Below the pieces are notes generated by a model. The model saw nothing but the letters and a program-made list of their open reading frames with translations, was not told the DNA's origin and made no database searches. Made by a program: the position numbers and the translations under genes. A stretch of 64,000 nucleotides of DNA. Source: Sipunculus nudus. Its lineage: Eukaryota; Annelida; Sipuncula; Golfingiida; Sipunculidae. Position 1 is the stretch's first letter, and the number at the start of each line of letters is the position of its first letter. The stretch spans positions 17,133,664-17,197,663 of the forward strand of contig CM049315.1 of the NCBI GenBank assembly GCA_026874595.1. The letters run 5' to 3'. This document shows positions 43,705 through 55,619 of the stretch, piece after piece.

Positions 43705-46700
43705 TTATGTACAGCATCCACGCAGCCTGCCTTTGATTTCCTGGACAATCTTAGGGAAGGCAAAGTCGTAACGCTGTTTGTACTCACTGCTGTTGGTAAT
43801 TCCTAGCAGAACCAGTGTAAGCTGTTCGCTGACCTTGGAACGTGCAAGGGCGAATCCTGGAATGTCAGTAAAAAATGACTACTTTAAAATCTACGTAACG
43901 GTTAAAGACTGTATGGGCGACAAATGATAAGCGCCATCTAGTGTTTGTTCTTTTAAACAGAATATCACTGAGGAAGAAATTGTTCTTATCAGAAGGCAGT
44001 TGAATTTCCTAGTTGCGTTTATCTTTCCAGTGTAAGAATTAAAAAATTTTGTGCATTTAAGCGAAACTAACAATTAAACAACAATAAAATGTGTCCATGC
44101 AAGTGTCCATGCATAAACAATAGCTAGATTATCAACTTAAATGGTCTTAACCTTAAACATTATTTTACCGGAGCTGCGCTGTAGTTGTATAACGAAACTT
44201 CTTTCATGTAACCTGATGAGGGGAAGTCAACACACCAGTTAGGATGGATTTATTAATCATGGATATTGTTGAATTGTTTCGACAGATGGCTGCCACCCTT
44301 TGAAAGGTCCATTTCGGGAAATTCAAAGTTACAATATACGGAGGAAATCACCGTAACGGAATAATAGGATAATATTGTACCAATCAGGGCAAATAGAGTA
44401 AATTCTATAGCAGTGTACAGAATGTGGTCTCTTTGTGTTCCTTAATGGACGTAAATCTTTATCACAATGATGGTCACATTAAAATCCTTACTCAGTGCTC
44501 CCGTTCAAGTCCTAGTGATTCATTCAATTCTACAACAGTTTGCATTAGGGGGGGGGGGGGGTCGAACCAATAGTCGCCTTGTGGCTATATACGGCAAATC
44601 CTCCTCGTGCAAGCAGTGGTTTAGTAAAATGAACAAGAAAGAATGAAATGAGAGCACTGCGCAAATAGTTTATCGTAATATCGGAGTTTATTGCATATAG
44701 GTTTATATATACATGCAAAGATCATGTAGCATAATAAATAATATGTGCTATATGTCACATTTAATGTGTTATGCGTGATTATCACAAAAGCTTGGGCATC
44801 AATAACTGGGAAGGAATGATATAACGAATGCCTACCGGGATGCGCATTGCACCTCAAGTGTTCATCTTCATCCAACAGAAAGCGGTTATCAATGTATGCG
44901 TTAGTCTGAAAAAAAACATAGAGTAAGGTTTGTGTCTGTCTAAAAAACGGAACAGAAGAAAATTCCAAGATAAATACGCTAAAAATAATGACCTCTATTT
45001 CAGTGTTGTATGGCATGTCTGTGTTTCCTGAGCAAAATAACCATAACCGTTAATTAATAACCGATCATGCATGTAATTAATCAACCTGATATTGGTACCT
45101 CTGCCCATGAGATCATATTTGGTTAAATATAAAACACACACATATGTAAATAATGATAAACAGCTTGTCTGATCTTTTAACAGATCATATTTTGTTTATG
45201 ATAATAGTGAAAATATTCTCTTATCTGCACGTCTAGCTTGTGTCTGACTTCAATTGAATGAACATGGGATGGTGCCTCATTTGATCCTATCACAGCAGAC
45301 GATCGCCACGCTCATTGCGCATGATCATGGATACGGCGTACTGCTATGTCTAAATGAATTCACCCTTTTTCACGAAGCAATCAGGAAAATTAATTTTTAG
45401 TATATGAAGAGCGTATACATACTCCTGACCCATGCGTCGTCCTAGTGAGAGTAACTGATGTTAGCGAATGCACCCAACATGCCAAGGTGCCGTTTTCTAT
45501 GGTAACGGCTGGTATTCTGTGTCGACCGATTTTTACAGTTGTGACCTGTAGGGAACCAGTACCTGGAAAAAAGTAATAAAAATTCTAAAAGGATTCCTAT
45601 AAAAAGCAGAATTAAAAATATTGCTAATATTAATATATTTGACTTTGTCCGCCGAGGTGAAGGTCTTTCCACTAAGGTTGTATGGTTGACACCGATGTTT
45701 GGTGGAACCTGAAAACGCAGCCTGAGACCCCATACCTCCGCCAGGTTTGTTATGCACAGATAAATATGCAAGTACAGAGTTAAGAGTATGACGGTCCACC
45801 AGCTCCATTGTTGGATGAAAGGTGTACTCTGGCATCAAAGGCGGCTCTAACATAATGTATACGGTATGAGACACATGGGAAAATGAAATTCTCAGTGGAG
45901 AACTGGATCCGCATACCGCGCGCGGTATAGCGCCCATTTTTCCTGGCTATCATATGTTTAACCTGTACGGATGCAGCATAATCTTGTTGGTTTTGACATT
46001 ATCAGGTATATATCCCAGTATAAATGTTCCATGTGATTTTATAACGCATTCCACATACCGCGTTCTGCTGCCGCAATCCGCATACAGGATACCGTGCGCG
46101 GTAAAAGTATCTTAATGTTGTCAACAGAGAAGTCAACCAAAACAAAAATAATAGTACCTTACCTCTTGTAGGAATTAATAATAAACCTTCATGTGTCTAT
46201 GTAAAATATCTGACGGTAGAACCAAAGTAGAAAATTCCTCCTATACTGACTGAAATATTTAATTAAACATTTTTTTATTTCGTAGTTTGAGACTATGAGA
46301 ACGCATCGTTTTGACGCTGAATGGCGTTATTCTAAATTCATTAGCATGCTGATTTTTTTTTTTAGAATATTTATGATCCTTACATCCAAACAGCGTCTTA
46401 CAGCTATTTTTTTTATCCAGGTGTTCACAATTTCACAGTTAGCCCGACGAGGTACTCTGTTTATTCTCATCTGATTAATCCCTTTGTTTAAAACGATTTA
46501 TCATGATTATGTGTGAAGGTCTCATTTTCAGTGTCGAATTCTTCTGGTTTATTAACAAAATTAAAACTGGTTTTTACTCTCGGGCTAAATTTCTTCAGGT
46601 TGTTTATGTTTGCAAAACAAGTAAACATCAAACTTAAGATACGCATTATTCTTAATAAACAAGGAACATATTACCTGACTTTGTTTTCGTGGTCTGTCTC

Positions 46701-47386
46701 CTTTTTCTGGAGTGGTATTCCATGTAAGCGTTGAAATAAAATGATCCACTGGACAACACAAGCCCAGACCCGCTTGGTTGCATACAGGAGTTTCCTGCAC
46801 CAATGGAATAAGCGTATTTAGATATTTAGACCTCGAAGAGTTGTCCGTATATACTAGCCTATCTTATCATGGCATTGTTACTTGAAGCAAAATATGTAAA
46901 TGAAATATGTTAATACGGATTTTTTTTCGATAGGTTGGTTCTTTATGTTAGTTGGTAAATTTCCTTTGCATTTAGTAGACGAGTTTTAAGGAAAATATAT
47001 CTGTCTTGAGGAGAACTGAGGGTTAGTATCTAGATTAGAGTTGGGTCGAAATTGAAAGGAATGGTCAGTTGTTAAAATTACCAAGTATATACCAAATATA
47101 TCTATATACTATACTTCACTTTGAGCTGTGAACCACAATTTACTAGTAGGAATAGGGTTAGCTCTTATCATCAATACAGATTGAGAAATACACATTAATA
47201 TACACAATATATAAAATGAATGGAAAGAGACTATATAATATTCATGAACCCAACGAGGAATGTTTGATTTAATGAAGTATTCCTGTCCATTGAACCTTGA
47301 GGTGAAGAACTCGATTACTTACCATTTTTACAAAGAGTGGCTTGATCTCCAGAGGAGAGAGAGAAACTCAGAAGAACTGGTGAAGA
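43705..47386 (-). CDS. Unknown six-exon gene, 3' end complete, 5' end not found
   Basis: Reconstructed on the minus strand from splice sites whose phases all agree: 47386-47323, 46794-46675, 45942-45736, 45562-45423, 44905-44836 and 43856-43705 (stop TAA). Together they give 250 residues. Readable stretches include LLSFSLSSGDQATLCKN, SGLVLSSGSFYFNAYMEYHS, PLRISFSHVSHTVYIMLEPP, LQVTTVKIGRHRIPAVTIE, YIDNRFLLDEDEHLRCNAH and FALARSKVSEQLTLVLLGI. It is strand-rich, with about eight cysteines and N-glycosylation-like sites (NGT, NSS) and no membrane helix, so possibly extracellular. I recognise no family. A further exon candidate (47614-47556, good acceptor and GTGAGC donor) fits only if the next acceptor is shifted to 47377. 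The acceptor at 45943 lacks a pyrimidine tract; CCAG at 45912 is the alternative, but it breaks the phase. Confidence 0.65.
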
Positions 47387-47614
47387 CTGAGAAGAAAGAC
47401 AAGAAAATACACATGTAAACACATGAAATGTATAAATACTGAATATATATATAGAGATAAGATATAAATATCACGGTGGCTCTTATAGGACACATAAAAA
47501 ATATAATTATTTCGTGCACACGCGGTAATAAAGAATGCATATGGAGCGGGCTCACCACGCTGAGACCTGAACGAGTGCAACATCAACTGTAGTAACAGTC
47601 CTTGCCCATGTCTT

Positions 47615-50050
47615 CTGAAAAAAAATGTGAGGGGGCCAATCAGTTGAGGTGAGTACAGAAGCCACCCCGTCCTTGCTGATATAAAAGCGTATGACATCCT
47701 CTCATGACAGCCCAACCTCCTAGAGAATCATGCTTTTCTTAAGTATACCGCCACATATAATACAGAATATTTTACCATTTTATGAAATATTTAAATTATA
47801 CTTTTCATATTTCAGTTTTGAGTTTGCTAATTCAGTGGTACAAAACACTTTACAACATAAACGTACGATAATGTAGAATAACATGTTGGTTGAATGGTTC
47901 ATTTGTCTTATATATCATATCCTAAGTGTTCCTGATATGAGATGCATAACTTATAGATAATTCTTGAAATATTCGAGGGACAATAGATGATAGAAGTAAT
48001 TCTTTCACAATGGCTAGGTTAACAATGACACGTTTGGTCTCCCTTAAAGTCAAGGGAACATCTTATACCACCAACCCAGTCTGCCACTTGGAAACAAGGA
48101 CCATATCAACAGTTAATGTTTGGTGTTTTAATATAAATGCCTGAAATCTCCTAATCTTATGGAAACCGCTGTGCAAATTCTGTTCATAAAATGAATTATT
48201 ATGGTATATATATATGATATTATGATATTAGTATGCCATCATGCTATCAAAGAAATTGTGTCATATAATATTTTTATTATATGAGACTTCAATTACGCGT
48301 ACAAATTGATGTGCCATGGCTGGCCATTTGGAGGTTTACAGGAAGTTGTGGGACAAAATGACAGGTTGTTTTTCATGTTCGATATAACCGGATTTATTTA
48401 ACCCTAACTCTGTACACGCCCCTCAATCCTGAAAAATATAAGATTTTCCCTGATCATATAAGAAAAAGGCACAGGTCGTTTTACATAGTTGGTATACAAA
48501 GAATATAAGGAGCGGATCAAGGATTTAGGAAAGAGGGGGGGGGGGGTTCCAACCCAAGAAAACCTTGATAAACCCTAAATAAAAGGTCCTCAGGTGAGGA
48601 AAGGGGGGGGGGGGGGGTCCAGACCGCAATATTTGTCTGAAACCCTTTAATAAAAAAAGATTGCTTCGGCTAAAAAAAAGAGGGTGGGTGGGTGGTCGTG
48701 CACCCGCTTCTGAATTAAATGAACATTGCTTTACCGTAAACCTAAGTAGACAAATGCTTTACCCCGGAAGAAATAAAACATGGACTACAAAGTAAACATA
48801 TCTAAGTTTATCCTAACGCGAAGCAGCGAAAGCCGCTTTAAAATTTACAATAAAGCATAACGAAAAAATGTACACGAAAAGAGCGAGATTTAATTTGAAT
48901 AAATCCTCCTATGTAGAGGGGACAGGGATATTTACAAAAAACAGGAGTCCTTTTCAAATTAACACATTAAATACGTCCACGATTTAAGTTTTCGTGGTGT
49001 CCTATACGAGCCACCGTAAAATTCCAACAAATATAACTCTTATCATTTCCTTAATATAAGTTGCAAAGAAAAAAATCCATACAGGCATTTGTAGTCTAAA
49101 CCTGTGGTACAATATTTACTCATTGTTCAGAAAAAGAGATGTTCTTTTCGCTCCCTTAACCAAGGCTTTCTTAACTTTGAGCCTCAGGAATATTCAACTA
49201 TATTTTATATATATTATAACATGATTGTAGCATGAGTATACGGGCTCTCAACAATTCTGAACTTACCCCCAGTCCAACATAAGTACCGCTACCTCGCAGC
49301 ATTCGTAACGAGTTCGACCACAACCAGTTTGAATTCCTTAACCCATGAAATACACCTGTATATATTTAGAAGATAAATCGATAAAATTCACGGACTCATA
49401 TGAATTGCGTTTTATATTTAATTTCAGAAGCGGTCTTGAAGACTGGGCATAACATGTTCAAGTGCAACCTTCATGTAATTCAGCAGCAGTGTAAGCTAAA
49501 ATTCTTTCTTAATATTTCAATATTATAAATTTCAAAAACTAATTTGAGAACATGACCTTATTTGCTTGATTTGCATGTAAAGCACTTCGTCGCTTTCATC
49601 ATTTTGGTGGCCGCAATCATCAATAGGTGAGTGGGATGGGATGGGGTTGTAAACAAAGCAAAAATGCAATAAAGAATGATGGAAGATCGCACAATAAGTC
49701 TGATACAATTTAAGATAAAGATACCCAGGATCTTTTGTCATATCATATTTAATGACAGTCTATTAAAATTTTATTTGATATATATTTGATGTTATGGAGA
49801 ACTGAATCTATACATCAGGATATAACACATTTTTTTCTTACATTTTGGTCTCAGATAGTTGTAATAACCCGTCGAAAAGGATTGCATGTGAAGCCCAGCC
49901 AAATTCTCCATCACATAACGGTTGGTGGAAGGGCTTGCAAGATAACACCAAAAGAACGGCCACAACCACATTACTCTCTGTAAATAAATCATTTATGTAT
50001 TTATAAGTATGTTTAGAATATTTAGAAGTTTGATCCTGGTATCTGGAAAA
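47615..50050. other. Region without a recognised gene; G-tract repeat block
   Basis: Presumably upstream DNA or a 5' intron of the minus-strand gene. Poly-G runs at 48535-48546 and 48603-48617 sit within a dispersed repeat-like block (about 48510-48710). No coding signal recognised. Confidence 0.4.
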
Positions 50051-51235
50051 CAAGTGGTATGTGGAAAATGACGCTAAACTGAATTGGACGTTCAGGTGAT
50101 GCAGGTATTATATATAGATTTTATGATCTGGTAAAAATATTTTTGAGTGAATCTTGAACAATGGGGAGAATGACTTTCAGGTTGCTCAAAATCATGATAT
50201 TTTGCCCATAGTCCTTAGGAAACAGGGTTACAGCGACCTTATTTATGGTTTCCAAGAAGATTTTACTACTAGTATAAATTGTGCCAGTATGAACAATAGG
50301 TTCTTTCACACGGCTCGCAGAATATAGGTCACAATGACATTATTTCAGGTTTCTAAGGTATTTTAACAGGAACTCCCTCGATCTTATTCCTTGTGTCCTG
50401 TCTGACTTTCTGGGTGCTCGAAATCACATTTCAGCTCATATTCACATTTTGGCCCGTCGCGCACAGAATATAAGTCACCATAACCAGGTTTCAGGTTTCC
50501 AAAGAGAATTGCCCAGATTCTTCAAGAATGTTCCGTTGAAAGATTCTATGTCCAAAGGACAGACTTTGTCCGGTGTCTAAATGTTCGGGTGCTCAAAGTC
50601 ACGTTTTTGGCTAGCATCTCCCAGAATAAAGCTCACCGTGACCATGGAGAGTTGCCCATATATTGATCACTGGATGTCGCCAACATTCAGACTCTTTTAT
50701 ATTAGAGTCTCACCTAACCAGAGTAACGGAGACGTGAATTAAGCCATCTGGTTAGAATGAATCAAACCGGGCAGCAGCTCCAGTTTTCTTTCGATGTAAA
50801 CTCGCTCACACGTCAATAAACATCCCGACACAACAGTGACCTTATTTCACGTTTACACCGTCTGTTCTAAGGACCTCCCTGAAGATTCTTTGCCAAATGG
50901 ATACTATCTGTGTGTGTTCAAAATTATGTTTTTTATCGGCAACTCACAGAATGTAGGTCCCAATGACCTCCTTGGACATCCCAGGATAAAGAGTAGGAAG
51001 TTCCTAGTACAGACGTTTGTGGTTTGTGTCTTGTTAACGTCCGGACTGCATCATTTAAATTATTTTTATTATAATTAAGAGATTATACGTCGCATTGACC
51101 AAATATTAGGTGTACAAGACGATTTTGCAAGGACCTCCATGGATTCCAAGATAGAAGATTCTGGGTCCAACGGTTACGACCTTTGCCGAACGGACGACGG
51201 ATAAAGAGTGATCACTAAAGCTTTATTCAGTTGAG

Positions 51236-51238
<3 letters not shown>
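50051..51238 (-). mobile_element. Repeat element with ~150-bp array (minus orientation)
   Basis: Inverted counterpart of 6416-7560. A degenerate AAGTGG...ATGACGCT...CTGAATT end lies at 50051-50088. Then come about seven diverged units marked by ATAGGTCACAATGACA-like sites (for example 50326, 50472, 50952), each followed by TTTCAGGTTTCCAAGG. The far end reads GAGTGATCACTAAAGCTTTA and CAGTTGAGC. No coding capacity. Confidence 0.7.

Positions 51239-51287
<49 letters not shown>
51239..51287. repeat. (AT)n microsatellite
   Basis: 49 bp of AT repeats lying exactly between two mobile elements. Confidence 0.95.
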
Positions 51288-51290
<3 letters not shown>

Positions 51291-51471
51291 TGAACCTTTG
51301 TTGTGTCGAACTCGCTTAAGTAGAATACTTCGCATATGTCGAAGTTACAGACTCGATATTCCGGACAATTCTGGTCAAATTTTTACCAGATAAAACTTGC
51401 TTGTGTCGAACCTCGAGTGTGTCGAAGTTTTCTAAAGAGTCCTTCGACCTAGACACAACGAGGTTTCACTA
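51288..51471. mobile_element. 184-bp MITE with CAGTGAA ends
   Basis: Left end CAGTGAACCTTTGTTGTGTC; right end, in reverse complement, AGTGAAACCTCGTTGTGTCT. Internal GTGTCGAA motifs repeat. It is inserted at TA within an AT tract, as expected for Tc1/mariner-type MITEs. A shorter relative is at 3894-3960. Confidence 0.65.
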
Positions 51472-52036
51472 CATATATATGGTAATGCAGTTTTTCTCCG
51501 CGTGAATGTATCGCCCAGAGTTTTTAACAAAGCACAATACTCATAATTGTGTGATGAATTGGAATCCCTGCCATCCGTTTCGCTTGATCGGGTGATCAGG
51601 TAACTGATTCAACTACTGTGACACCTGTAGTATCTTTTCATTGCATTATTTTATTGAACTTGCTTCATGACGACATGTGAATACTTTTTCGGATCTTTTT
51701 TTAGAAGGTTATTTTGTTTTTGGTTTATGATTCTCGGCTATGCACATTTTTCTCTGATACGATGAAGTCATGGATGTGTTTGTGACTGCTGGATTATGGA
51801 CAAAGCGATATTATTGTGTTGTTTTTCTTTCAGGATCCAAACATGCATTGTAAGTCTATTTCATCTGATTGAGGTATGTGTTTAAGCGATTTATTGTGAT
51901 GTTATGGCGCTGTTTAAAACAGCTCATTCATTGCCTATTTACATTTCCGACGCATCTCTGCTGTGAACGACCATTTAGAGGGCAATGAAATTTGATGCGT
52001 CAAATTTTTGTTTCACGTATGTGTGTGTGTGTGTGT

Positions 52037-52095
<59 letters not shown>

Positions 52096-53217
52096 CAGGC
52101 AGTCAAGCTGGCAGAGGAATGTTATTTTGAAGAGGCAAATGCGTGGTAGACACAGGACGTATTTGACATGCTTGAATATGCAGTGTGCTTGGAGAAAATA
52201 ACAGTTGGGAATAAAACTACCAAATAAACTCTTTCTCTTATACCAGAAGGAATCAAGAAGTGCATGATGCATATACTTACATTGGTTCATGGAGATGACA
52301 AATTCGAGAAGAGCCGCCTCTTTATCGGGTAATACGTATATCGTCGGGTAACCTGTCTTTCGTCAGGTAAGCTGTGGTTCGTCAGGTGGCCCGTAATGTC
52401 AGGTCGTAAAACTTCATCAAGGGAACAGAGTAAAGCGTCATCAAGAGGAGAGCGTTCTGAGTTAATAACACTACACAAGGACACTGACATGGTTTTCACC
52501 CTTGACTTCACTGGCTCACACTTACACAGACCATCAAAGCATGGTGTCAGAAGATACACTATTAAAAAATCATCCATAAAGTTGTTGATATGACCTATTT
52601 TTGTGTGTTTGCTAATGCGAAAGTGAGTTGCATGCTTGTGGTGACGTACAAACATATGTGATGAATGCTTTAATAAATTTCACAAGACCAGAGTAAAATC
52701 CGCTCAGTTGTATAGATTGTATCACTCACCGTGTTCCATAAAGCCTGAATGCTATATACATATATCTTTTACAGTATTAGACACGACATGCTCCTTCGAC
52801 TCTCAATGTCATTTAATAGAAATCTCCTGCTCCTTATTCAGGTCAAATACAGTATAAAAATTCATGAATAAACGAACAAAGCACCGCTTGAGTTTTATGC
52901 TTTCACCTCACCTATATATAAAGTCAAGCGTAATATCAAATAACAACATATATGTATATATAGTTATATATATTTATATATATTATTGTATATATATATA
53001 TATATATATATATTTATTCTCTTCTTACATTGAGTTTTGTTCTCACGCAATGCGGCAATGCAAGTCAAAGTTAATGCTTTATGTGCCATTTTGAGGAGAT
53101 GAAACGCCACCCTGAAAAACTTGTAAATTGACATAGAAGAAAACGTGCCTGTATCCGTACACACAGACACGTAGCTTTCTTTCAAGTGCCCTTTTTTCAC
53201 TGTCATTCGTAAAAGCA
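51472..53217. other. Region without a recognised gene
   Basis: Contains the GT/GA compound microsatellite at 52019-52092 and an AT tract near 52979-53011. Open frames around 52287-52655 on both strands show no family cues. Confidence 0.45.
52019..52092. repeat. Compound (GT)n(GA)n microsatellite
   Basis: About nine GT units followed by about 26 GA units. Confidence 0.95.
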
Positions 53218-54260
53218 AGTGGCCCATGGGTCATGACACTCAGCTGAATTTGACATATAGGCAGTGCATGTAATAGTCTAATGATCTAATGATCAGGTGA
53301 AAAATATTTGTTAAGGAAATTTGAATAATAGGTATTTCCATTACCCCTTGCAGACTTCCAGCGTGTTCTAACTCATGCTTTTGGCCTATCAAAAAAACTT
53401 TTCAGCAAACTTATTTTGTTTTTCAAGAAGATTTTACCAGGGACTCCTTAAACGTAACTACAACCAACTGCTACGATATGTGCCAATCTGACTTATAGGG
53501 TACTCAACTCATGTTCTTTTACATATTTTGCAGACTTATTTGGATATGCAGAAAGACTCAACAATGACTTAGCTCCCTTTACATTAAGCAAGACGTTTCC
53601 AGATCCAACATTTAAGATTTGTCCAAATTAGGTTTCCCCCTAGGACCTTATATAAAATATAGACAACAGTAACCTAATTTCAGGGTTCAAAGGAAACATT
53701 CCAAGGACTCCCCGGGATGTTACAATGCAGGGTTCTAGATCCAACAGATACGTTTTGTGCACAGTCTGACTGTCTAAGTGCTCAAAATTATGTCTCTAAG
53801 GAGATATACCAAAAACTCCGAAAAAAATTGAGGTAGAAGATTCTTGGAATATTGGATACAAGTTATGCCCATCGGTCATTCAAATCATGTTTTTTTTTTT
53901 CACTATAGCTCGCTAAAAATGTTTCATGAAGACCTAATTATACATGTGTCCAAAAATATTATTCAGCAGCTCTTTGAACGTTATATCAGATGATTCTAAG
54001 ATAATGGATACAATCTGTGCCTCGTCTGACTGTCTGGGTGCTCAAAACCATGTTTTCGACCCCTACCTGAAGAATATAGGTCACCAGAGTCTTAATTATG
54101 GTGTCCAAAGAGATTTGTCTTGAACCTCCCTGTATATAGAGTTAGAAGTTTCTAGACCTAACAATTACGATCTGTGCTATGTGAACGGCTGGTCGACCGG
54201 AAGGCCGACGAACAAAGAGTAATCGCTATAGCTTAGATGACTTACTCTCAGCTGAGCTAA
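53218..54260 (-). mobile_element. CAGCTGAG-ended repeat element with internal array (minus orientation)
   Basis: Starts AGTGGCCCATGGGTCATGAC then ACTCAGCTGAA; ends TCTCAGCTGAGCTAA. Both ends match the 6416-7560 and 26773-27521 elements. The interior has repeated blocks (GTCTGACTGTCTGGGTGCTC, CAAAATCATGTTTT, AATATAGGTCACC) at about 150-bp spacing. No coding capacity. Confidence 0.7.
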
Positions 54261-54624
54261 AAAATATGCACACACAGGTACTGGCATTAGTTCCTGGCTA
54301 TACAATGAAGCTGTAAGGAAAAATTATGTTAAAAAAGATTGTATTATATATTTAAATGGTTGCAGCCGATAGCTACTATAATCGTGACCGTAAAAGGTTG
54401 AAAATTGTAAAAAAATTATTACATTAGCTTTTCAATTTAAAAGTTAAATTAAATTTTACCATACGGTTAATATAGATGATTATAAACAGTACGTATCACA
54501 TAGCACATTTACCAGAAGCAAAATGATAAGTCCCTCAGTATTTAAATGGCAGTACTAATGTTCCAGGCTCTTTAAATATACGGCACCTCATATAATCTAT
54601 CTTAATACATCATTTGCATAGCGT

Positions 54625-54850
54625 ACTCTTGGTTGCGTGATGGCTAAGGTGCCAGACTTGTGATCAAGTCTTCATAGATTCGAATCTCATTCGAATCACT
54701 TCTGCGTTGAAACCCTTAAGCAAGGTCTCAGCCACAAGTGTGCTTACGCAGTACAATTGTTACCACGGGGAAAAAAATGTAAAGTCTTCTTTGACAGTTC
54801 TTGAGAAAGGGACTTGAAAACAACTTTTTACTCCTTGTTACAGATGATCA
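54625..54850 (+). mobile_element. tRNA-derived SINE
   Basis: The A-box-like TGGCTAAGGTGC (54641-54652) and B-box GATTCGAATCTC (54677-54688) are spaced as in a tRNA head. They are followed by a CCTTAAGCAAGGTCTCAGCC block resembling the conserved central domain of Deu/V-type SINEs, and an AT-rich tail. The head does not fold as a working tRNA. Family assignment by recall only. Confidence 0.6.
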
Positions 54851-55570
54851 GATCCAGCCAGCTTCTACTCTCATTCTGACGTTTTCATATTTAGGCTTTC
54901 TATCCAGGTGAAACCGTGTTGCTTCTTTAGCATCTAAGCACAGAGGAGTAAACTGGGCAATGCCAAGGAAAACACACATATGCGCCCATGGATTTTGGTC
55001 CTGCATGGACTTCCATCTTGGCCCACCTGGTCCTTTTGTCGAGTCCTTTTGCGTTTCATAAGCGAGACATCTGGTGATGATATTCGGTATTTGTTAAACA
55101 GCATTTACACTAATGAGGTATCGATGTAAGGAATTTTAAATAATTGCTACAATTTTCTGGGCTCACATTAGGTCTTGGCGGAGGTGCAAGCTCACCGGCA
55201 GTTTCATATATATCATACATATATATATATATTTACCGACAGGCGGCAACGGTTGTTTGCGTAAATTCACTTCTCGTTTGCATTACATGCGTAGGTTTAT
55301 GCAAAATATAACATATAGGATAACACAAGATAAGCCTTTATTTGTTGTGTACATTGATTGCAAGTATTTACAGCACAGGTAGTAACTACAGCACAGGTAT
55401 TTGTATATGCAAGTAAGGAAAGACAATCTTATACCCAAGGAAGTATATATCTATATGTCACACAACTAAAGATGTGAACGACCAGGTCTTTTTAAATGTC
55501 AAACCAACTTGCAAAAACTCATACATACATACTCCTTAAGATGAATAAGACTTGCGTTAACAAAAACACA

Positions 55571-55619
<49 letters not shown>

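Noticed and set aside
44200-44240. CCTGATGAGGGG near CGAAAC as a hammerhead ribozyme.
   Set aside because: The core pieces are in the wrong order and no stems I, II and III can be formed around them.
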